Assembly: GCF_026241165.1 (NCBI RefSeq)
Contig: NZ_JAPFQN010000006.1
Location: 372,001-436,000 of the forward strand
Length of the DNA stretch: 64,000 nucleotides
Origin: Mangrovivirga halotolerans
GTDB taxonomy: Bacteria > Bacteroidota > Bacteroidia > Cytophagales > Cyclobacteriaceae
Direction: 5' to 3'
The notes below the pieces were generated by a model. That model ran no database searches. It saw only the letters and a list, made by a program, of their open reading frames with translations, and was not told the origin of the DNA. This document shows positions 36,624-46,471 of the stretch, in pieces (the first letter of the stretch is position 1; each line of letters opens with the position of its first letter). The translations under genes and the position numbers were made by a program.

Positions 36624-37607
36624 TTATAATCCCATTGTCTTGTTTACTTCATTTCCTTTTTTAAGAATATCAGCATATTCCTCAGGAGTTATATCTTGTA
36701 AAAAAAAGTGAACAGGATTTAACGGTTTATCATTTGAGCCTTTAAGTACTTCGTAATGTAAGTGCGGCCCGGTTGATTTTCCTGTATTTCCGACTTCAGC
36801 TATTTGCTGACCCCGCGTAACCTTATCTCCTTTTTTAACTAAAAATTTATTCAAGTGAGCATATCGGGTTTTATATCCAAAACCATGATCGATTATTATC
36901 TCTTTGCCATATCCCCAGGCATTAGTTCTTACCCTTACAACTTTTCCGTTACCGGTAGCATAAACAGGTGTTCCAATAGGAGCGGCAAGGTCAATGCCAT
37001 CATGGCCACGTCTTGTACCATAATGAGGATCTATTCGTGTACCATATCCTGATACAAAATAGTACTTATCCTTATCTACAGGTTGAATAGCCGGCATGCT
37101 CTTCAGTTTTTCTTCTGCATTGATTGCAGATTTTAACAATTCTCCGTGCGAAGCTTCCTGCACCATCGCTCTGCGTTTCAGCTTGTCAATTCGTTTCGAC
37201 AAATTAACATATACGTCTGAATATTGAAGATTATCGCCTTTTAACTTTTTATATCTGTCTGATCCTCCGACACCGGCGATTCGATAATCTTCAGGTAATG
37301 GATCAACACCCATAATTGTCCTGTAGATCTCATCGTCTTTTCTCTCTAATGAGGAAATAACATGATCAAGAGTGTCTAACTTGGATTGATATAGATCAAA
37401 ATGGGTTTCCAGTTCAGCTACTCTTTCCTTAAGGATAATCTCTTCTGGTGAATCAAAAATAGCATTATATCCAAAGAGCAAAAGAGCACCTGATACAACT
37501 GATAAGATAAAAAAACCGAGGATGTTATAAAAAACATCTGACTTACGGACCCTTACTTTTTCGTATTTGCAAGATTCAGGGTCATAGTAGTACTTAATTT
37601 TTTTCAT
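36624..37607 (-). CDS. M23 family peptidase (LytM-type), membrane-anchored
   Basis: 327 residues. One membrane segment (about 28-46), a coiled-coil periplasmic region (about 55-170), then the M23 catalytic domain (about 180-300) with HxxxD in RRGHDGIDLAAP and HLHYEV. It likely cleaves or regulates cleavage of peptidoglycan crosslinks. Both zinc motifs are intact, so it is probably active. It lies upstream (on the minus strand) of the fur terminator and downstream of the glucokinase gene with a small gap, possibly in a separate unit. Confidence 0.92.
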   Translation of the reverse strand: MKKIKYYYDPESCKYEKVRVRKSDVFYNILGFFILSVVSGALLLFGYNAIFDSPEEIILKERVAELETHFDLYQSKLDTLDHVISSLERKDDEIYRTIMGVDPLPEDYRIAGVGGSDRYKKLKGDNLQYSDVYVNLSKRIDKLKRRAMVQEASHGELLKSAINAEEKLKSMPAIQPVDKDKYYFVSGYGTRIDPHYGTRRGHDGIDLAAPIGTPVYATGNGKVVRVRTNAWGYGKEIIIDHGFGYKTRYAHLNKFLVKKGDKVTRGQQIAEVGNTGKSTGPHLHYEVLKGSNDKPLNPVHFFLQDITPEEYADILKKGNEVNKTMGL

Positions 37608-37663
37608 TTGTTGGCTGCAGTTGAAAAAATTAAATTTCCTGTTAAAAGGCCGTAATATAGCAA

Positions 37664-38620
37664 TTATTGATATTCATTCCAAATTAAGGCTGCCGCACCA
37701 AGGATAGCAGCATTCATATCCATTAATCCGCTAGGCAAAATTTCGACTTTACCTTTGTAAATTGTCATCAGGTGTTCTTCAAAACTTTTCCTTGTGGGAT
37801 CAAATAAAAGATCACCGCTACTTACCAGTCCACCAGCAAGATAAATGGCCTTTGGCTCCGAAAAAGCAACAAAATCAGCTAAAGACCTACCTAAAATATA
37901 CCCTGTTTTCTCGAAAGCGGCCTTAGCAACCTCATCACCATTTAATGCCTCTTCAGTTATTTCTTCTCCGTGAAAATCATTTATTCCCAGATCCCTGAAT
38001 TTACTTGGTGCTTTTTTAACAGCAAGCATTTCAAGTAATGTTCTTTTCAGACCGGTGGAAGAGCAATACGTTTCAAGGCATCCTTTTTTTCCACACCCAC
38101 ATTCTCTGCCATTCTCTACAGCCCTCGTATGACCAAGTTCTCCAGCAAAACCATTATTTCCATAAACCAATTTATTATTAATAACTATGCCTGAACCGAG
38201 GCCGGTACCTAGTGTGATAGTTATAAATTCCGAAACTCCTTTTGCTGCTCCAAAAATCCCTTCGCCATAGGCACTAGCATTAGCATCATTAGTAAGTATA
38301 GCAGGAATGTCGGGAAATATAGGCTTTAATTTATCTATTAAAGGAACAATCCCTTTCCATTCTAAATTTGCTGCATGTTCGATGGTTCCTTTAAAGTAAT
38401 TACCATTTGGAACCCCAATACCTATTCCGATTAATTCACATTCACCGATTTCATCTACTAATTTGTCTACTTCGGTTTTTATCTTTCGCAGGTAATCATC
38501 AATATCAGAATGGCCTTTAGTTGGCAATTTTGACTGAACAGGGCAATTACCTTTTTCATCAACAAGTCCAAGCTTGGTATAAGTTCCCCCGATGTCAATG
38601 CCTACAGCAAATTTTTTCAT
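37664..38620 (-). CDS. ROK family glucokinase
   Basis: 318 residues. N-terminal phosphate-binding motif DIGGTYTKLG, and the ROK zinc motif CGCGKKGCLE around residue 173-181 with the upstream histidine GHTRA. Phosphorylates glucose or another hexose with ATP. It is 7 bp downstream of trhO, so the two are probably co-transcribed. No linked transporter or sugar gene narrows the substrate. Confidence 0.93.
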   Translation of the reverse strand: MKKFAVGIDIGGTYTKLGLVDEKGNCPVQSKLPTKGHSDIDDYLRKIKTEVDKLVDEIGECELIGIGIGVPNGNYFKGTIEHAANLEWKGIVPLIDKLKPIFPDIPAILTNDANASAYGEGIFGAAKGVSEFITITLGTGLGSGIVINNKLVYGNNGFAGELGHTRAVENGRECGCGKKGCLETYCSSTGLKRTLLEMLAVKKAPSKFRDLGINDFHGEEITEEALNGDEVAKAAFEKTGYILGRSLADFVAFSEPKAIYLAGGLVSSGDLLFDPTRKSFEEHLMTIYKGKVEILPSGLMDMNAAILGAAALIWNEYQ

Positions 38621-38627
38621 GTTTAGG

Positions 38628-39698
38628 TCAGCTTTTTAAAGTGCTATTAAGTGGTTTTTTATATTTGAGCTTTTCAGATCTTCCTTTTACGTATTTATCT
38701 CCTGTCCTGACCGGATTATTCTTCCTCCACTCTTGTCTTTCTTCTTCATCCCAATGTAAAACTTCTTTACACTCATCTGAACAGCAGCCTTCAAATTTTT
38801 CCTTACAATTGCTACACTGGATAAATAATATATGACAACCATCATTTGCGCAATTTGTATGATCATCACACGGCTCTCCACATTGATGACAAACAGCGAT
38901 TACATCCTCACTGATTCTTTCTCCCAACCTGTCATCAAATACGAAGTTTTTACCAATATACTTATTCTCCAGCCCTTCATCTTTAACCTGTCGGGCGTAT
39001 TCAATAATACCTCCATTTAACTGGTAGACATTTTTAAATCCTTTATGCTTATAATACGCACTGGCTTTTTCACACCTGATTCCTCCGGTGCAATACATTA
39101 AAATATTTTTGTCTTTGTGCTCCTTTAACTCTTCTTCCACTACATTGAGTGCTTCCCTGAAGGTATCTACATCTGGGGTTAAGGCATTTTTAAAATGACC
39201 AACTTCAGCCTCATAGTGGTTTCGCATATCTACAATTATAGTATTCGGATCCTCTGCTAATCGGTTAAATTCAGCTGCACTCAAATGAATACCTTTATCA
39301 GTTACATCAAAGGTGTCATCATTTAAACCGTCGGCTACAATTTTATCTCTTACTTTTATAGTAAGCTTATAAAAAGATGGCGCCTCAGCTTCAACTGCAA
39401 TATTCAGTCGAACATTATCTAGCCAATCAATTGAATAAAGTTCGTTTTTAAATTGCTCAAAATTTTCTTTAGGCACACTTATCTGGGCATTTATTCCTTC
39501 CCAGGCCACATAGGTTCTTCCTAATACTCCCATCTCATCCCATTCCGCATAAAGCATATCTCTGAATTCTTCAGGATCTGAAATATGATGGTATTTGTAA
39601 AATGACAAAGTTACTCTTGTCGTTTTATCATCACTGTAAACACGAGACTTTAATTCTTCTCTGTTTACCCTGTTATAGAGATGCTTAACTTTTTTCAT
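38628..39698 (-). CDS. trhO: tRNA uridine(34) hydroxylase TrhO (rhodanese domain)
   Basis: 356 residues, the UPF0176/YceA family. N-terminal acylphosphatase-like part, then a rhodanese domain with the active-site cysteine in CTGGIRCEK (about residue 202-210), and a cysteine-rich C-terminal tail ([26 protein letters not shown]) likely to bind zinc. The enzyme makes 5-hydroxyuridine at tRNA position 34. Cotranscribed with the ROK glucokinase. Confidence 0.92.
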   Translation of the reverse strand: MKKVKHLYNRVNREELKSRVYSDDKTTRVTLSFYKYHHISDPEEFRDMLYAEWDEMGVLGRTYVAWEGINAQISVPKENFEQFKNELYSIDWLDNVRLNIAVEAEAPSFYKLTIKVRDKIVADGLNDDTFDVTDKGIHLSAAEFNRLAEDPNTIIVDMRNHYEAEVGHFKNALTPDVDTFREALNVVEEELKEHKDKNILMYCTGGIRCEKASAYYKHKGFKNVYQLNGGIIEYARQVKDEGLENKYIGKNFVFDDRLGERISEDVIAVCHQCGEPCDDHTNCANDGCHILFIQCSNCKEKFEGCCSDECKEVLHWDEEERQEWRKNNPVRTGDKYVKGRSEKLKYKKPLNSTLKS

Positions 39699-39776
39699 GA
39701 GGCAAAATTAGGCCTAATTTAACACAGGAACAATAATGTGCCTCAATCAATACAAGTAAAGATCGATTTTTAACTT

Positions 39777-39784
39777 TATTTTTG
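39777..39784 (+). promoter_or_regulatory. putative -7 promoter box of the 39870 lipoprotein gene
   Basis: TATTTTTG matches TAnnTTTG; the start codon is 86 bp further, so a long leader would result. Weak without a -33 element. Confidence 0.3.
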
Positions 39785-39869
39785 ATAAATTTTTAATATG
39801 CAGCGTTATTATTTTTACGTTTATATAAAATAAAATATATATTAGATCTTTATTCTCAATTTTAATAAA

Positions 39870-40313
39870 ATGAAAACCAAAACATTATCATACTTATTAC
39901 TTCTGGGTTTTGCTGTATTATCTTCTTGTGTAAATGGTGACGAGCACATGGCTATAAGCTATACCTTAAAATCTGGCACAAATTACAACACCGGAGGTAC
40001 GGTTAATGTACAACAAATTGAAGGTGGGGTCAAAATAACTATTAAGCTTGAGGGAGGAATTGAAGGCGAATTTCATCCGGCTCATTTACATTTCGGAGCC
40101 TGGGACGGTGAAGGAGAAATGGCCGCAATGCTAAACTCTGTTGATGGAACAACTGGTCTTTCGGTAACAGAACTGAAAGTTCTTTCAGACAATTCATCAA
40201 TGAATTTTGACAGATTCCTGACTTTTGATGGCAGCATCAGGATTCACCCAAACGATGGTGATCTGAGAAAAGAAATTATGGCTTATACGAATATCGGAAT
40301 TAACACACCTTAA
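39870..40313 (+). CDS. small lipoprotein with a SOD-/CHRD-like His motif
   Basis: 147 residues. Lipobox at LSSC (residues 17-20). The mature part is beta-rich with the segment FHPAHLHFGAWDGEG, which resembles the CHRD or Cu-Zn superoxide-dismutase-like motif HPAHxH, and ends with FDGSIRIHPNDGD. I would not assign dismutase activity: only a few histidines are present. It converges with the DUF3299-like gene of the following exporter cluster (4-bp overlap). Confidence 0.7.
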   Translation: MKTKTLSYLLLLGFAVLSSCVNGDEHMAISYTLKSGTNYNTGGTVNVQQIEGGVKITIKLEGGIEGEFHPAHLHFGAWDGEGEMAAMLNSVDGTTGLSVTELKVLSDNSSMNFDRFLTFDGSIRIHPNDGDLRKEIMAYTNIGINTP

Positions 40314-40741
40314 TCGACCACATCAGCATCATCAAGGATATAGTTCAGGTGATAAATATCAGATTTATTAAGCCTGAACTTTCCTTTAAACACAACATAG
40401 TCATCCGTTTTAAATTTTTTATGCCCGGGTTTTAAATTCAATTCCATAACTGTTTCAGGACCGGCGTTTCCACAAAAAAAACAATTTGCAAAAGGGTTTT
40501 TAGATAATACAAATTCTCCTTTCTTCACATCCATTGGAATAACATATCCTTCGATAATAACTTCTTTCCCATCAATTGCTTTTACCTTCGGTCCAAAAGT
40601 AGGTTCTGTAAAGTAGGTCTCTAACTGATTATCATACGTTTGATTGAATTGAACATCTGCCAAAGTATTCCAATCAATCTTAGTTTGACCGAAAACCGGA
40701 ATGATAGTTATTAAAAATATGAGTATTTTATTTTTCATCAC
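40310..40741 (-). CDS. DUF3299-like exported protein
   Basis: 143 residues with signal peptide (1-18, ending VFGQ). The body has the GYVIPMDV segment and a CFFCGNAGPE motif, a pattern found in DUF3299 proteins, which are periplasmic and linked to ABC exporters of the MacB/FtsX type. In Pseudomonas aeruginosa a similar set (PA4063-PA4066) is zinc-controlled; the analogy is by gene content only. It overlaps the permease gene by 14 bp. Confidence 0.72.
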   Translation of the reverse strand: MMKNKILIFLITIIPVFGQTKIDWNTLADVQFNQTYDNQLETYFTEPTFGPKVKAIDGKEVIIEGYVIPMDVKKGEFVLSKNPFANCFFCGNAGPETVMELNLKPGHKKFKTDDYVVFKGKFRLNKSDIYHLNYILDDADVVD

Positions 40742-41885
40742 TTAAAACTTGAGCTATATCTGTTTTATACAACTTATAAGCAGGGATCAAGGCTGCAACG
40801 ATACCTAATAAGATCACCAATGGCAGTAAAATTAGTTCACGAGTATCAAACATACTACCTGTTAACCATGCACTTTCTTTAATATAGGATATAAAATACA
40901 TAATCAACCTGCTTAATATTAAACCAATCAAAATCCCTGCCAGACACAAAATGCAGGATTCCACGATTACCTGAAATAATACTCTGGCTTTTGAATATCC
41001 CAGCACCCGCATTACAGATAAATCGTATTTTTTCTGGTCAAGTGAAGTAAACAAAGTAATAAAAACTGCAAAACCTGAAAGAGCCATTATACCGTAGGCC
41101 AGTATTTTTAATGTGTCATATCCTGTACCTAAAAGGGTCATTAACCGGTCAATTTCAATAGAAGGTAAAGCTGCCTGCATTGAAGTATTATTATTGATCA
41201 TTTTGCTAAGCATGAGTTGTCCCATAGGATTTTTAAACTGTAGGAGATAAGCGGTAAAATCACCTTCGCCCTCGATGTCATGGACTTCCCATAAGCTTTG
41301 GTAAGGCGTAATGATCAATCGGTCAACAACAGTTCCGGTAGGTTTCAGAATACCTTTTACTTTAAAAGGATGTTGATGTTGTTCTGCTTCCATAGCCTGG
41401 CCATGCTGAGAATTTATCTTTGACCCAACAGTAAGATTATGTTTTTTAGCAGCCTGTGACCCCACTACTACTTCCATTTCTTCATTAAATAATCTCCCTT
41501 CCGCTATTTGGACATCGTATAAATTCAAATATGAGGTATCGGTACCGACAATCCTTGTGCCCTGATAAGAATCCCCATAAGCAAGAGGTATTGCTTTTTT
41601 AACTAAGGGGTGTCTTGTAAAAGGCTTTACTTCTGAAGCTTTAATATTACCCGTTGGGTTATCTGCCTGATAAACGGCTGACAATATTAACTGCAAAGGA
41701 CTTCCTTTGGCTCCTACAACCATTTGAATTCCTTTAATATCTCCATAGAATTTCTTCTGAAGATCATTATCTATCAAAAAAAGCAGGGAAATTATCCCTG
41801 TACCTGTAGCTACAAGCAATATGCTCATCAAACTATACCAGGGCTTTGAAAGAACGCTTTTAAAACTTATATAAAAATCGTTCAT
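40728..41885 (-). CDS. ABC transporter permease, FtsX/MacB-like
   Basis: 385 residues. One N-terminal membrane segment (about 16-36), a large periplasmic domain (about 40-270), and three further segments near 275-375, the standard topology for the MacB/LolCE type that moves substrates in the periplasm rather than across the inner membrane. The periplasmic domain includes an EAEQHQHPF stretch, a plausible metal site, at the place where related permeases are His-rich. ATG overlaps the ATPase stop by 4 bp. Confidence 0.9.
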   Translation of the reverse strand: MNDFYISFKSVLSKPWYSLMSILLVATGTGIISLLFLIDNDLQKKFYGDIKGIQMVVGAKGSPLQLILSAVYQADNPTGNIKASEVKPFTRHPLVKKAIPLAYGDSYQGTRIVGTDTSYLNLYDVQIAEGRLFNEEMEVVVGSQAAKKHNLTVGSKINSQHGQAMEAEQHQHPFKVKGILKPTGTVVDRLIITPYQSLWEVHDIEGEGDFTAYLLQFKNPMGQLMLSKMINNNTSMQAALPSIEIDRLMTLLGTGYDTLKILAYGIMALSGFAVFITLFTSLDQKKYDLSVMRVLGYSKARVLFQVIVESCILCLAGILIGLILSRLIMYFISYIKESAWLTGSMFDTRELILLPLVILLGIVAALIPAYKLYKTDIAQVLSDEK

Positions 41886-42505
41886 AAATCTATTTCATTT
41901 TTAAAATACCTTTTGACCCTTTGGTCATGAGTAATACAAACTAACTGTGAATTATTTATCTCCGCTTCTTCTAACAATAACTCCATTACGATGCTGGCAT
42001 TTTTGTCATCTAAACTAGCTGTGGGCTCATCAGCATACAGTACTTGTGGTTTATTCACTATAGCTCTTGCAATACCTAACCTTTGCTTTTCTCCCAGGCT
42101 CAGATTATTAGTTTTATAGCTTGCTCTGTTTTCTATACCAAGCCTATTGACCAATTTATTTATATGATTGTTTTTCTCTGGGAATCCTTTTTTTACAGCA
42201 ATTTCAATATTCTCAAAAGCTGTTAAACCGGAAACAAAGTGAGGTTGCTGAAAAACAACGCCGATCTGGTTACCGCGGAAGAAATCCAATTCAGAAGACT
42301 TCAATTCATATAATGATGTGCCGTTAATTTTAACTTTTCCTGATTTCGGCCTTCGAATTCCTGCAAGCAGATGTAATAATGTTGTTTTACCCACACCACT
42401 ATTTCCTGTAATTAAAAGATTTTCTTTATTTGGAACATTGATGTCAGGAAAAGAGAATTCCGGTCCGTCTTTATAGGTGAATTTTAGCTTTTCAGTTTGA
42501 ATCAT
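41882..42505 (-). CDS. ABC transporter ATP-binding protein (LolD/MacB-like)
   Basis: 207 residues. Walker A GNSGVGKTT, Q-loop FQQPHFV, signature LSLGEKQRLGIAR, Walker B VLYADEPTASLD and H-loop CITHD are all present. It pairs with the FtsX-like permease; the start overlaps the upstream lipoprotein gene's end by 14 bp. Confidence 0.93.
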   Translation of the reverse strand: MIQTEKLKFTYKDGPEFSFPDINVPNKENLLITGNSGVGKTTLLHLLAGIRRPKSGKVKINGTSLYELKSSELDFFRGNQIGVVFQQPHFVSGLTAFENIEIAVKKGFPEKNNHINKLVNRLGIENRASYKTNNLSLGEKQRLGIARAIVNKPQVLYADEPTASLDDKNASIVMELLLEEAEINNSQLVCITHDQRVKRYFKNEIDL

Positions 42506-43292
42506 TGTGGTAATATTCAGAAAAAGGTGTTTCGCTTAAATCATCAGTCACTACAATATCTGTTAGCTTTCTGCTTCCTCTATCTGATGAAAGTAAAAGA
42601 CCATTGTAATTATTGTAGCCTCTCCAAGGGGTAGCCATCCCCGGAATGGTATCAGTAGCATTTGAATAATATGCCCATTTTTTTATAAGATTGTCCGATT
42701 GGTCAACAAAAACTTCATACTTATTTTCAGGAGTTACTCCAACTGAATTAAAAGTTAATTGAAGTACATGAGCAGGGCCTTCTTTAATCGTATCTTCTCT
42801 AAGATATTTTAAAGTAACACCCGAGTCTTTAAGTTTATATGGCATTAAAAGCCAGTATGTATCATTTACCCAGGCTTCATATCCATAATTTGCATAATAT
42901 TTTATGGAATCGGGATTTTTAAGGAGTTCGCCATCTTTCCAGACAGTACCATTCCTGGTATCCAGGTCCACAAGGATCTTCAGATCCTTTTTATTTAATT
43001 TTATAATTGCGGAATCCGCAAATTTATCCCACCAGACTTTTCTAAAACCAAAAAAATCAAACCCAATAAAGCGGGTATTATCATATGCTTTTCTCCCACC
43101 CATTGCAACCATTACGCTATCAGCGATGGAAATTGCCTTATCGTCTGATTCAGCCATATTAAAACCTGGTGCTGGAGGATTATAAAATGCACTATCAATG
43201 TTGGTGTTTTCTTTTGATGTCTTTTCCTTACCTTCACCACAGGAAGTGATGATCAAAATGAAGGCCATTAAAATTAAATAAGGGGTTTTCAT
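42492..43292 (-). CDS. lipoprotein of the exporter cluster (DUF6503-like)
   Basis: 266 residues with lipobox ITSC (cysteine at residue 18). The mature protein contains the segment ALMGGRKAYDN-like VAMGGRKAYDNTRFIGF and aromatic-rich repeats reminiscent of DUF6503 and outer-membrane lipoprotein carriers of the LolA/LolB type, which would suit a lipoprotein- or substrate-carrying role beside an FtsX-like transporter. The family assignment is tentative. Confidence 0.65.
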   Translation of the reverse strand: MKTPYLILMAFILIITSCGEGKEKTSKENTNIDSAFYNPPAPGFNMAESDDKAISIADSVMVAMGGRKAYDNTRFIGFDFFGFRKVWWDKFADSAIIKLNKKDLKILVDLDTRNGTVWKDGELLKNPDSIKYYANYGYEAWVNDTYWLLMPYKLKDSGVTLKYLREDTIKEGPAHVLQLTFNSVGVTPENKYEVFVDQSDNLIKKWAYYSNATDTIPGMATPWRGYNNYNGLLLSSDRGSRKLTDIVVTDDLSETPFSEYYHNDSN

Positions 43293-43300
43293 AATGAATA

Positions 43301-44428
43301 TTATTTATTTTTTAATAGTGGATAGTTCAGCTTTAAATTAAAATACAAAGCAAATGAATATTCGAATGATTTATTATTAAGATCGTAGAGTGGTTCTCCC
43401 CTCAAGGTCAAATAACTGTTTTTAGCAATTTCAAGATCGTATCCATACCTTAAAAAAATCAGCTCCCGATCTTCAATATATCCCGGAGTACCATACTCAG
43501 TTGCTAAAGACTGATACAATCTCCCTCCCTGGTAAGAATAAAAGTCATTACCATTCCAGTATGAAAGCAAAAATTGCCCAAAATTGTTTGATCTAACCGA
43601 TGCATTTAAAAATATTCCGTTACCATCATTAAATGGAAGTAGCTCTGTGCCTGAATTATCATTAAATGTAACATAAAATGCAGAGGTTTCTATTTCCTTT
43701 AAGACTGAAGCTTCGGAAAGCTTCCAATTTGTTTTAAGACCAAAAGCAAAGTTAGTCCTGGTAATTAATGAGGCATTACTAATATCGATCTGACCTCCAC
43801 GATGATAGACTTTAAACTGCAGTGGTATACTGAGACTAAAACTATTTTTATTTACAATTTTTCCATCAAAAATTAATCCTCCTGCAATCTCTTCCTTTGC
43901 CGAATCTAAAGGATAAATCATATTTTGCCAGTCTACCCAAATATCGAGATCGTACCAGTTTCCTTTCCGTAAATATTGAATTCCCAGCTCAGGATTATTA
44001 GTTATAAAGTTTTCAAATTCATATAACGGTTCAATATATTGATGGGCTAACCAACCATTAATATTTCCAAAAGTCAGTGTGTTCTTTTCCCATTGATAAT
44101 TTATTTTGAAATAGGGCAAAACAGTTCTGAAGTCTTCATTTCCGAAATCCCACCTGAAAAATCCTCCGGCTTCAAAATTCAAGTTATCGTTAAATTGATA
44201 TCCACCTTTTACAATTAGGTTATAGCCAAAAAGAGTGTAACCTTCTACTATGTCATTAAAGTATTCGTTATTCTTGAAATATCCGGTTGTATTTATTCCG
44301 AGGTAAATTTTTTGATCTACCGAATCTGGACCAGTGCTTAAAAATGCAGAATTATCTATTTGAGAACAGCCCTCATGATAGGTGAGCAGTAAAAAAAATA
44401 GAACTATAAGAGACTTGATCAATTTCAT
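43301..44428 (-). CDS. outer-membrane protein of the exporter cluster
   Basis: 375 residues with signal peptide (1-22, ending EGCSQ). The mature sequence is an alternating-hydrophobicity barrel throughout (GNINGWLAHQYIEPLYEF, ALYFNLKLNYPLL at the C-terminus). It is 8 bp upstream of the lipoprotein gene and heads the five-gene unit. Likely the outer-membrane part; channel or receptor role is unproven. Confidence 0.7.
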   Translation of the reverse strand: MKLIKSLIVLFFLLLTYHEGCSQIDNSAFLSTGPDSVDQKIYLGINTTGYFKNNEYFNDIVEGYTLFGYNLIVKGGYQFNDNLNFEAGGFFRWDFGNEDFRTVLPYFKINYQWEKNTLTFGNINGWLAHQYIEPLYEFENFITNNPELGIQYLRKGNWYDLDIWVDWQNMIYPLDSAKEEIAGGLIFDGKIVNKNSFSLSIPLQFKVYHRGGQIDISNASLITRTNFAFGLKTNWKLSEASVLKEIETSAFYVTFNDNSGTELLPFNDGNGIFLNASVRSNNFGQFLLSYWNGNDFYSYQGGRLYQSLATEYGTPGYIEDRELIFLRYGYDLEIAKNSYLTLRGEPLYDLNNKSFEYSFALYFNLKLNYPLLKNK

Positions 44429-44497
44429 TCAGATATAAATAAACAAAAAGGAAGCGTAAATATACACTTCCTTCTCGATTTATTGAATGAATATGAA

Positions 44498-45904
44498 TTA
44501 TGCAGACATACTCAGATCTGTTGTCTGTGATAATTTTCTGGGTATTTTGAGTTTAAAAGTGGCGCCAGGTTCACTCTTATTATTTGAGACTGAAATATTA
44601 ATGTTCAGATCATCACATAATTTTTTAACAATAGATAACCCTAAGCCAAAACTGCTTTCTCCTCCTGTAGGCTTTGCACTTAGCTTCTTATATTTCTTGA
44701 ACATATTCTTTTTATCGTCATCAGAAAAACCAGGACCACTATCTTTAATTTTAAGAATTAAATAATCCTTATTATCCTCCATCACGATATTTACAGAAGA
44801 ACTCTTCGGCGAATATTTGATTGCATTTGATAAAATATTATCAATAATTCTATTGATCATAACACCATCAGATTTGATAATATGATTGGAGGAATCATTT
44901 TGATAGTTAATATCTATATTTTTTAATCTCGCCTGATAGGAAGTTGAGGAAATAAACTTCAACATCATCTGGTTGGCATCGATAATTTCACTTTCAAGTC
45001 TTTTTTCTTCATCAAGAGTAAGAACATCATCAATTAATATAGACGCTTCTTTAGACACTTCTTCAAGAATAGAAAGATATTCTTCCGTTTCTTCTTTGTT
45101 TCTTGATGTTTTAAGGAGTGAAAGTAATCCTCCAATTCTGCCTATAGGTGACTTAAGATCATGTGCTACCACTTTTACAACATGATCCCTTTCATTTACA
45201 GCTTTAATAAGCTCCTCATTTCTCTTTTGAAGCTTATAGTTTAGCTCAATGAAAGCATTATTTTGAGATTGGATCATTTCAGAATAATCTTCAAGATCTT
45301 CACTTCTTTGTTCCAACTGGTTTATAAGTTCACCGTTTTTTGCTTCATAATAACGGGTAGACTTCTGGTAAAAAGTAGTTAGAAAGAAGACAAACAGGGT
45401 AGAACCAATAAAAGTCAAGACATTGGCAATCCATATCTCCATCGGAGAAAGAGTAAAGAAAGGCAGGTTATATCCTATGTAAAAATACCCAAGTAGAAGA
45501 ATTGAAACAAAATAAATATATGCTAGTACTCTTTCAGAGTGAGATTCCAGAATTATTACCGGAATTAATATTAAAAAGAAAAATATGAATTCGGCAGTTA
45601 CCTGGGAACCAAAAAGAACAAATATTCCCAAAGGAATAACCGGATATAAAATAATAGCGATCCAACGACTTATTATTCTCATCCCTAGCCATGAGAAAAA
45701 CAGGATAATAAATGCAAGGGCCGTTATCAATAAAACAGTAATTGATAACTCCCCAAACCCGGACAACCACAGAAAACCAGACACTGGTGCAAAAATAGCC
45801 ATCGCTAACATTGACACCTGGTTAAGAATTATTGTTTTTCTTTTGTTTTCTTTGGAAAGGTCAGGTCGCAATCCCAACTTTGATATGTACTTCCAAATTT
45901 TCAT
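44498..45904 (-). CDS. sensor histidine kinase with six or so membrane segments
   Basis: 468 residues. About six N-terminal membrane segments (about 30-190) with no clear periplasmic sensor domain, a coiled coil (about 195-245), then HisKA with the phospho-acceptor H in VVAHDLKSPIGR (about residue 247) and HATPase with N box IDNILSNAIKYSP, G1 DSGPGF and G2 GLGLSIVKKL. It has no adjacent response regulator, so it is an orphan kinase. A palindrome covers its promoter. Confidence 0.93.
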   Translation of the reverse strand: MKIWKYISKLGLRPDLSKENKRKTIILNQVSMLAMAIFAPVSGFLWLSGFGELSITVLLITALAFIILFFSWLGMRIISRWIAIILYPVIPLGIFVLFGSQVTAEFIFFFLILIPVIILESHSERVLAYIYFVSILLLGYFYIGYNLPFFTLSPMEIWIANVLTFIGSTLFVFFLTTFYQKSTRYYEAKNGELINQLEQRSEDLEDYSEMIQSQNNAFIELNYKLQKRNEELIKAVNERDHVVKVVAHDLKSPIGRIGGLLSLLKTSRNKEETEEYLSILEEVSKEASILIDDVLTLDEEKRLESEIIDANQMMLKFISSTSYQARLKNIDINYQNDSSNHIIKSDGVMINRIIDNILSNAIKYSPKSSSVNIVMEDNKDYLILKIKDSGPGFSDDDKKNMFKKYKKLSAKPTGGESSFGLGLSIVKKLCDDLNINISVSNNKSEPGATFKLKIPRKLSQTTDLSMSA

Positions 45905-45923
45905 TCACACACTAATCAACGTG

Positions 45924-45947
45924 CAAAAGTATCCAAATAATATTTGG
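45924..45947 (-). promoter_or_regulatory. histidine kinase gene promoter with embedded palindrome
   Basis: Minus-strand TACTTTTG (45931-45924) fits the -7 box; a TTG is 21 bp further upstream. Between them sits the perfect 15-bp palindrome CCAAATAATATTTGG at 45933-45947 (7+1+7), in a position suited to an operator. Confidence 0.55.
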
Positions 45948-45997
45948 TGTAACAACCAAAAATTGCACTCATCCTAGTTGTGTAAGATTTTTGACCT

Positions 45998-46441
45998 TTA
46001 CTGACTAAATGAGTTGGCCTTCGAGGTTGCCATGAGGTTTGATGTTGAATAAGCGATAACCACATCATCGCGTTTAAGCTTACAAACACAGTGAGTTATC
46101 TTTCTTCCATCTTTAATTACTTCTGTTTCAGCAACTATCTCGTCATCAAGAAAAGCTGGTTTTAAAAAGTCAATTGTCAGGTTTACAGATGTATAAAAAT
46201 GCTCTTTATTTAAAGTAAACAGACATAATCCCATCATATCGTCTGCGATCAAACTCGCCATACCACCATGAAGAACCCCCGCAGGATTCATCATTTCTTT
46301 CCTTACTTTAAAACTAACGGCGATTTTTCCTAATTCTGCCGAAATCAGTTTACCTTTAAGCCAATTTGAAACTTCACTTGGAGTATTTTCTATTGTACTG
46401 CCAATTTGTGTATTTAAAAATTCAACTATTGGATTTGCCAT
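45998..46441 (-). CDS. PaaI/HotDog family thioesterase
   Basis: 147 residues, single HotDog domain. The family active-site segment LHGGMASLIADDMMG is present around residue 57-71. Such enzymes hydrolyse acyl-CoA (often hydroxyphenylacetyl- or fatty acyl-CoA); substrate cannot be assigned. Divergent from the DJ-1-like lipoprotein gene 30 bp away. Confidence 0.87.
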   Translation of the reverse strand: MANPIVEFLNTQIGSTIENTPSEVSNWLKGKLISAELGKIAVSFKVRKEMMNPAGVLHGGMASLIADDMMGLCLFTLNKEHFYTSVNLTIDFLKPAFLDDEIVAETEVIKDGRKITHCVCKLKRDDVVIAYSTSNLMATSKANSFSQ

Positions 46442-46471
46442 ACTTAAAAATAAGAATTTAAATCAAAAGAT

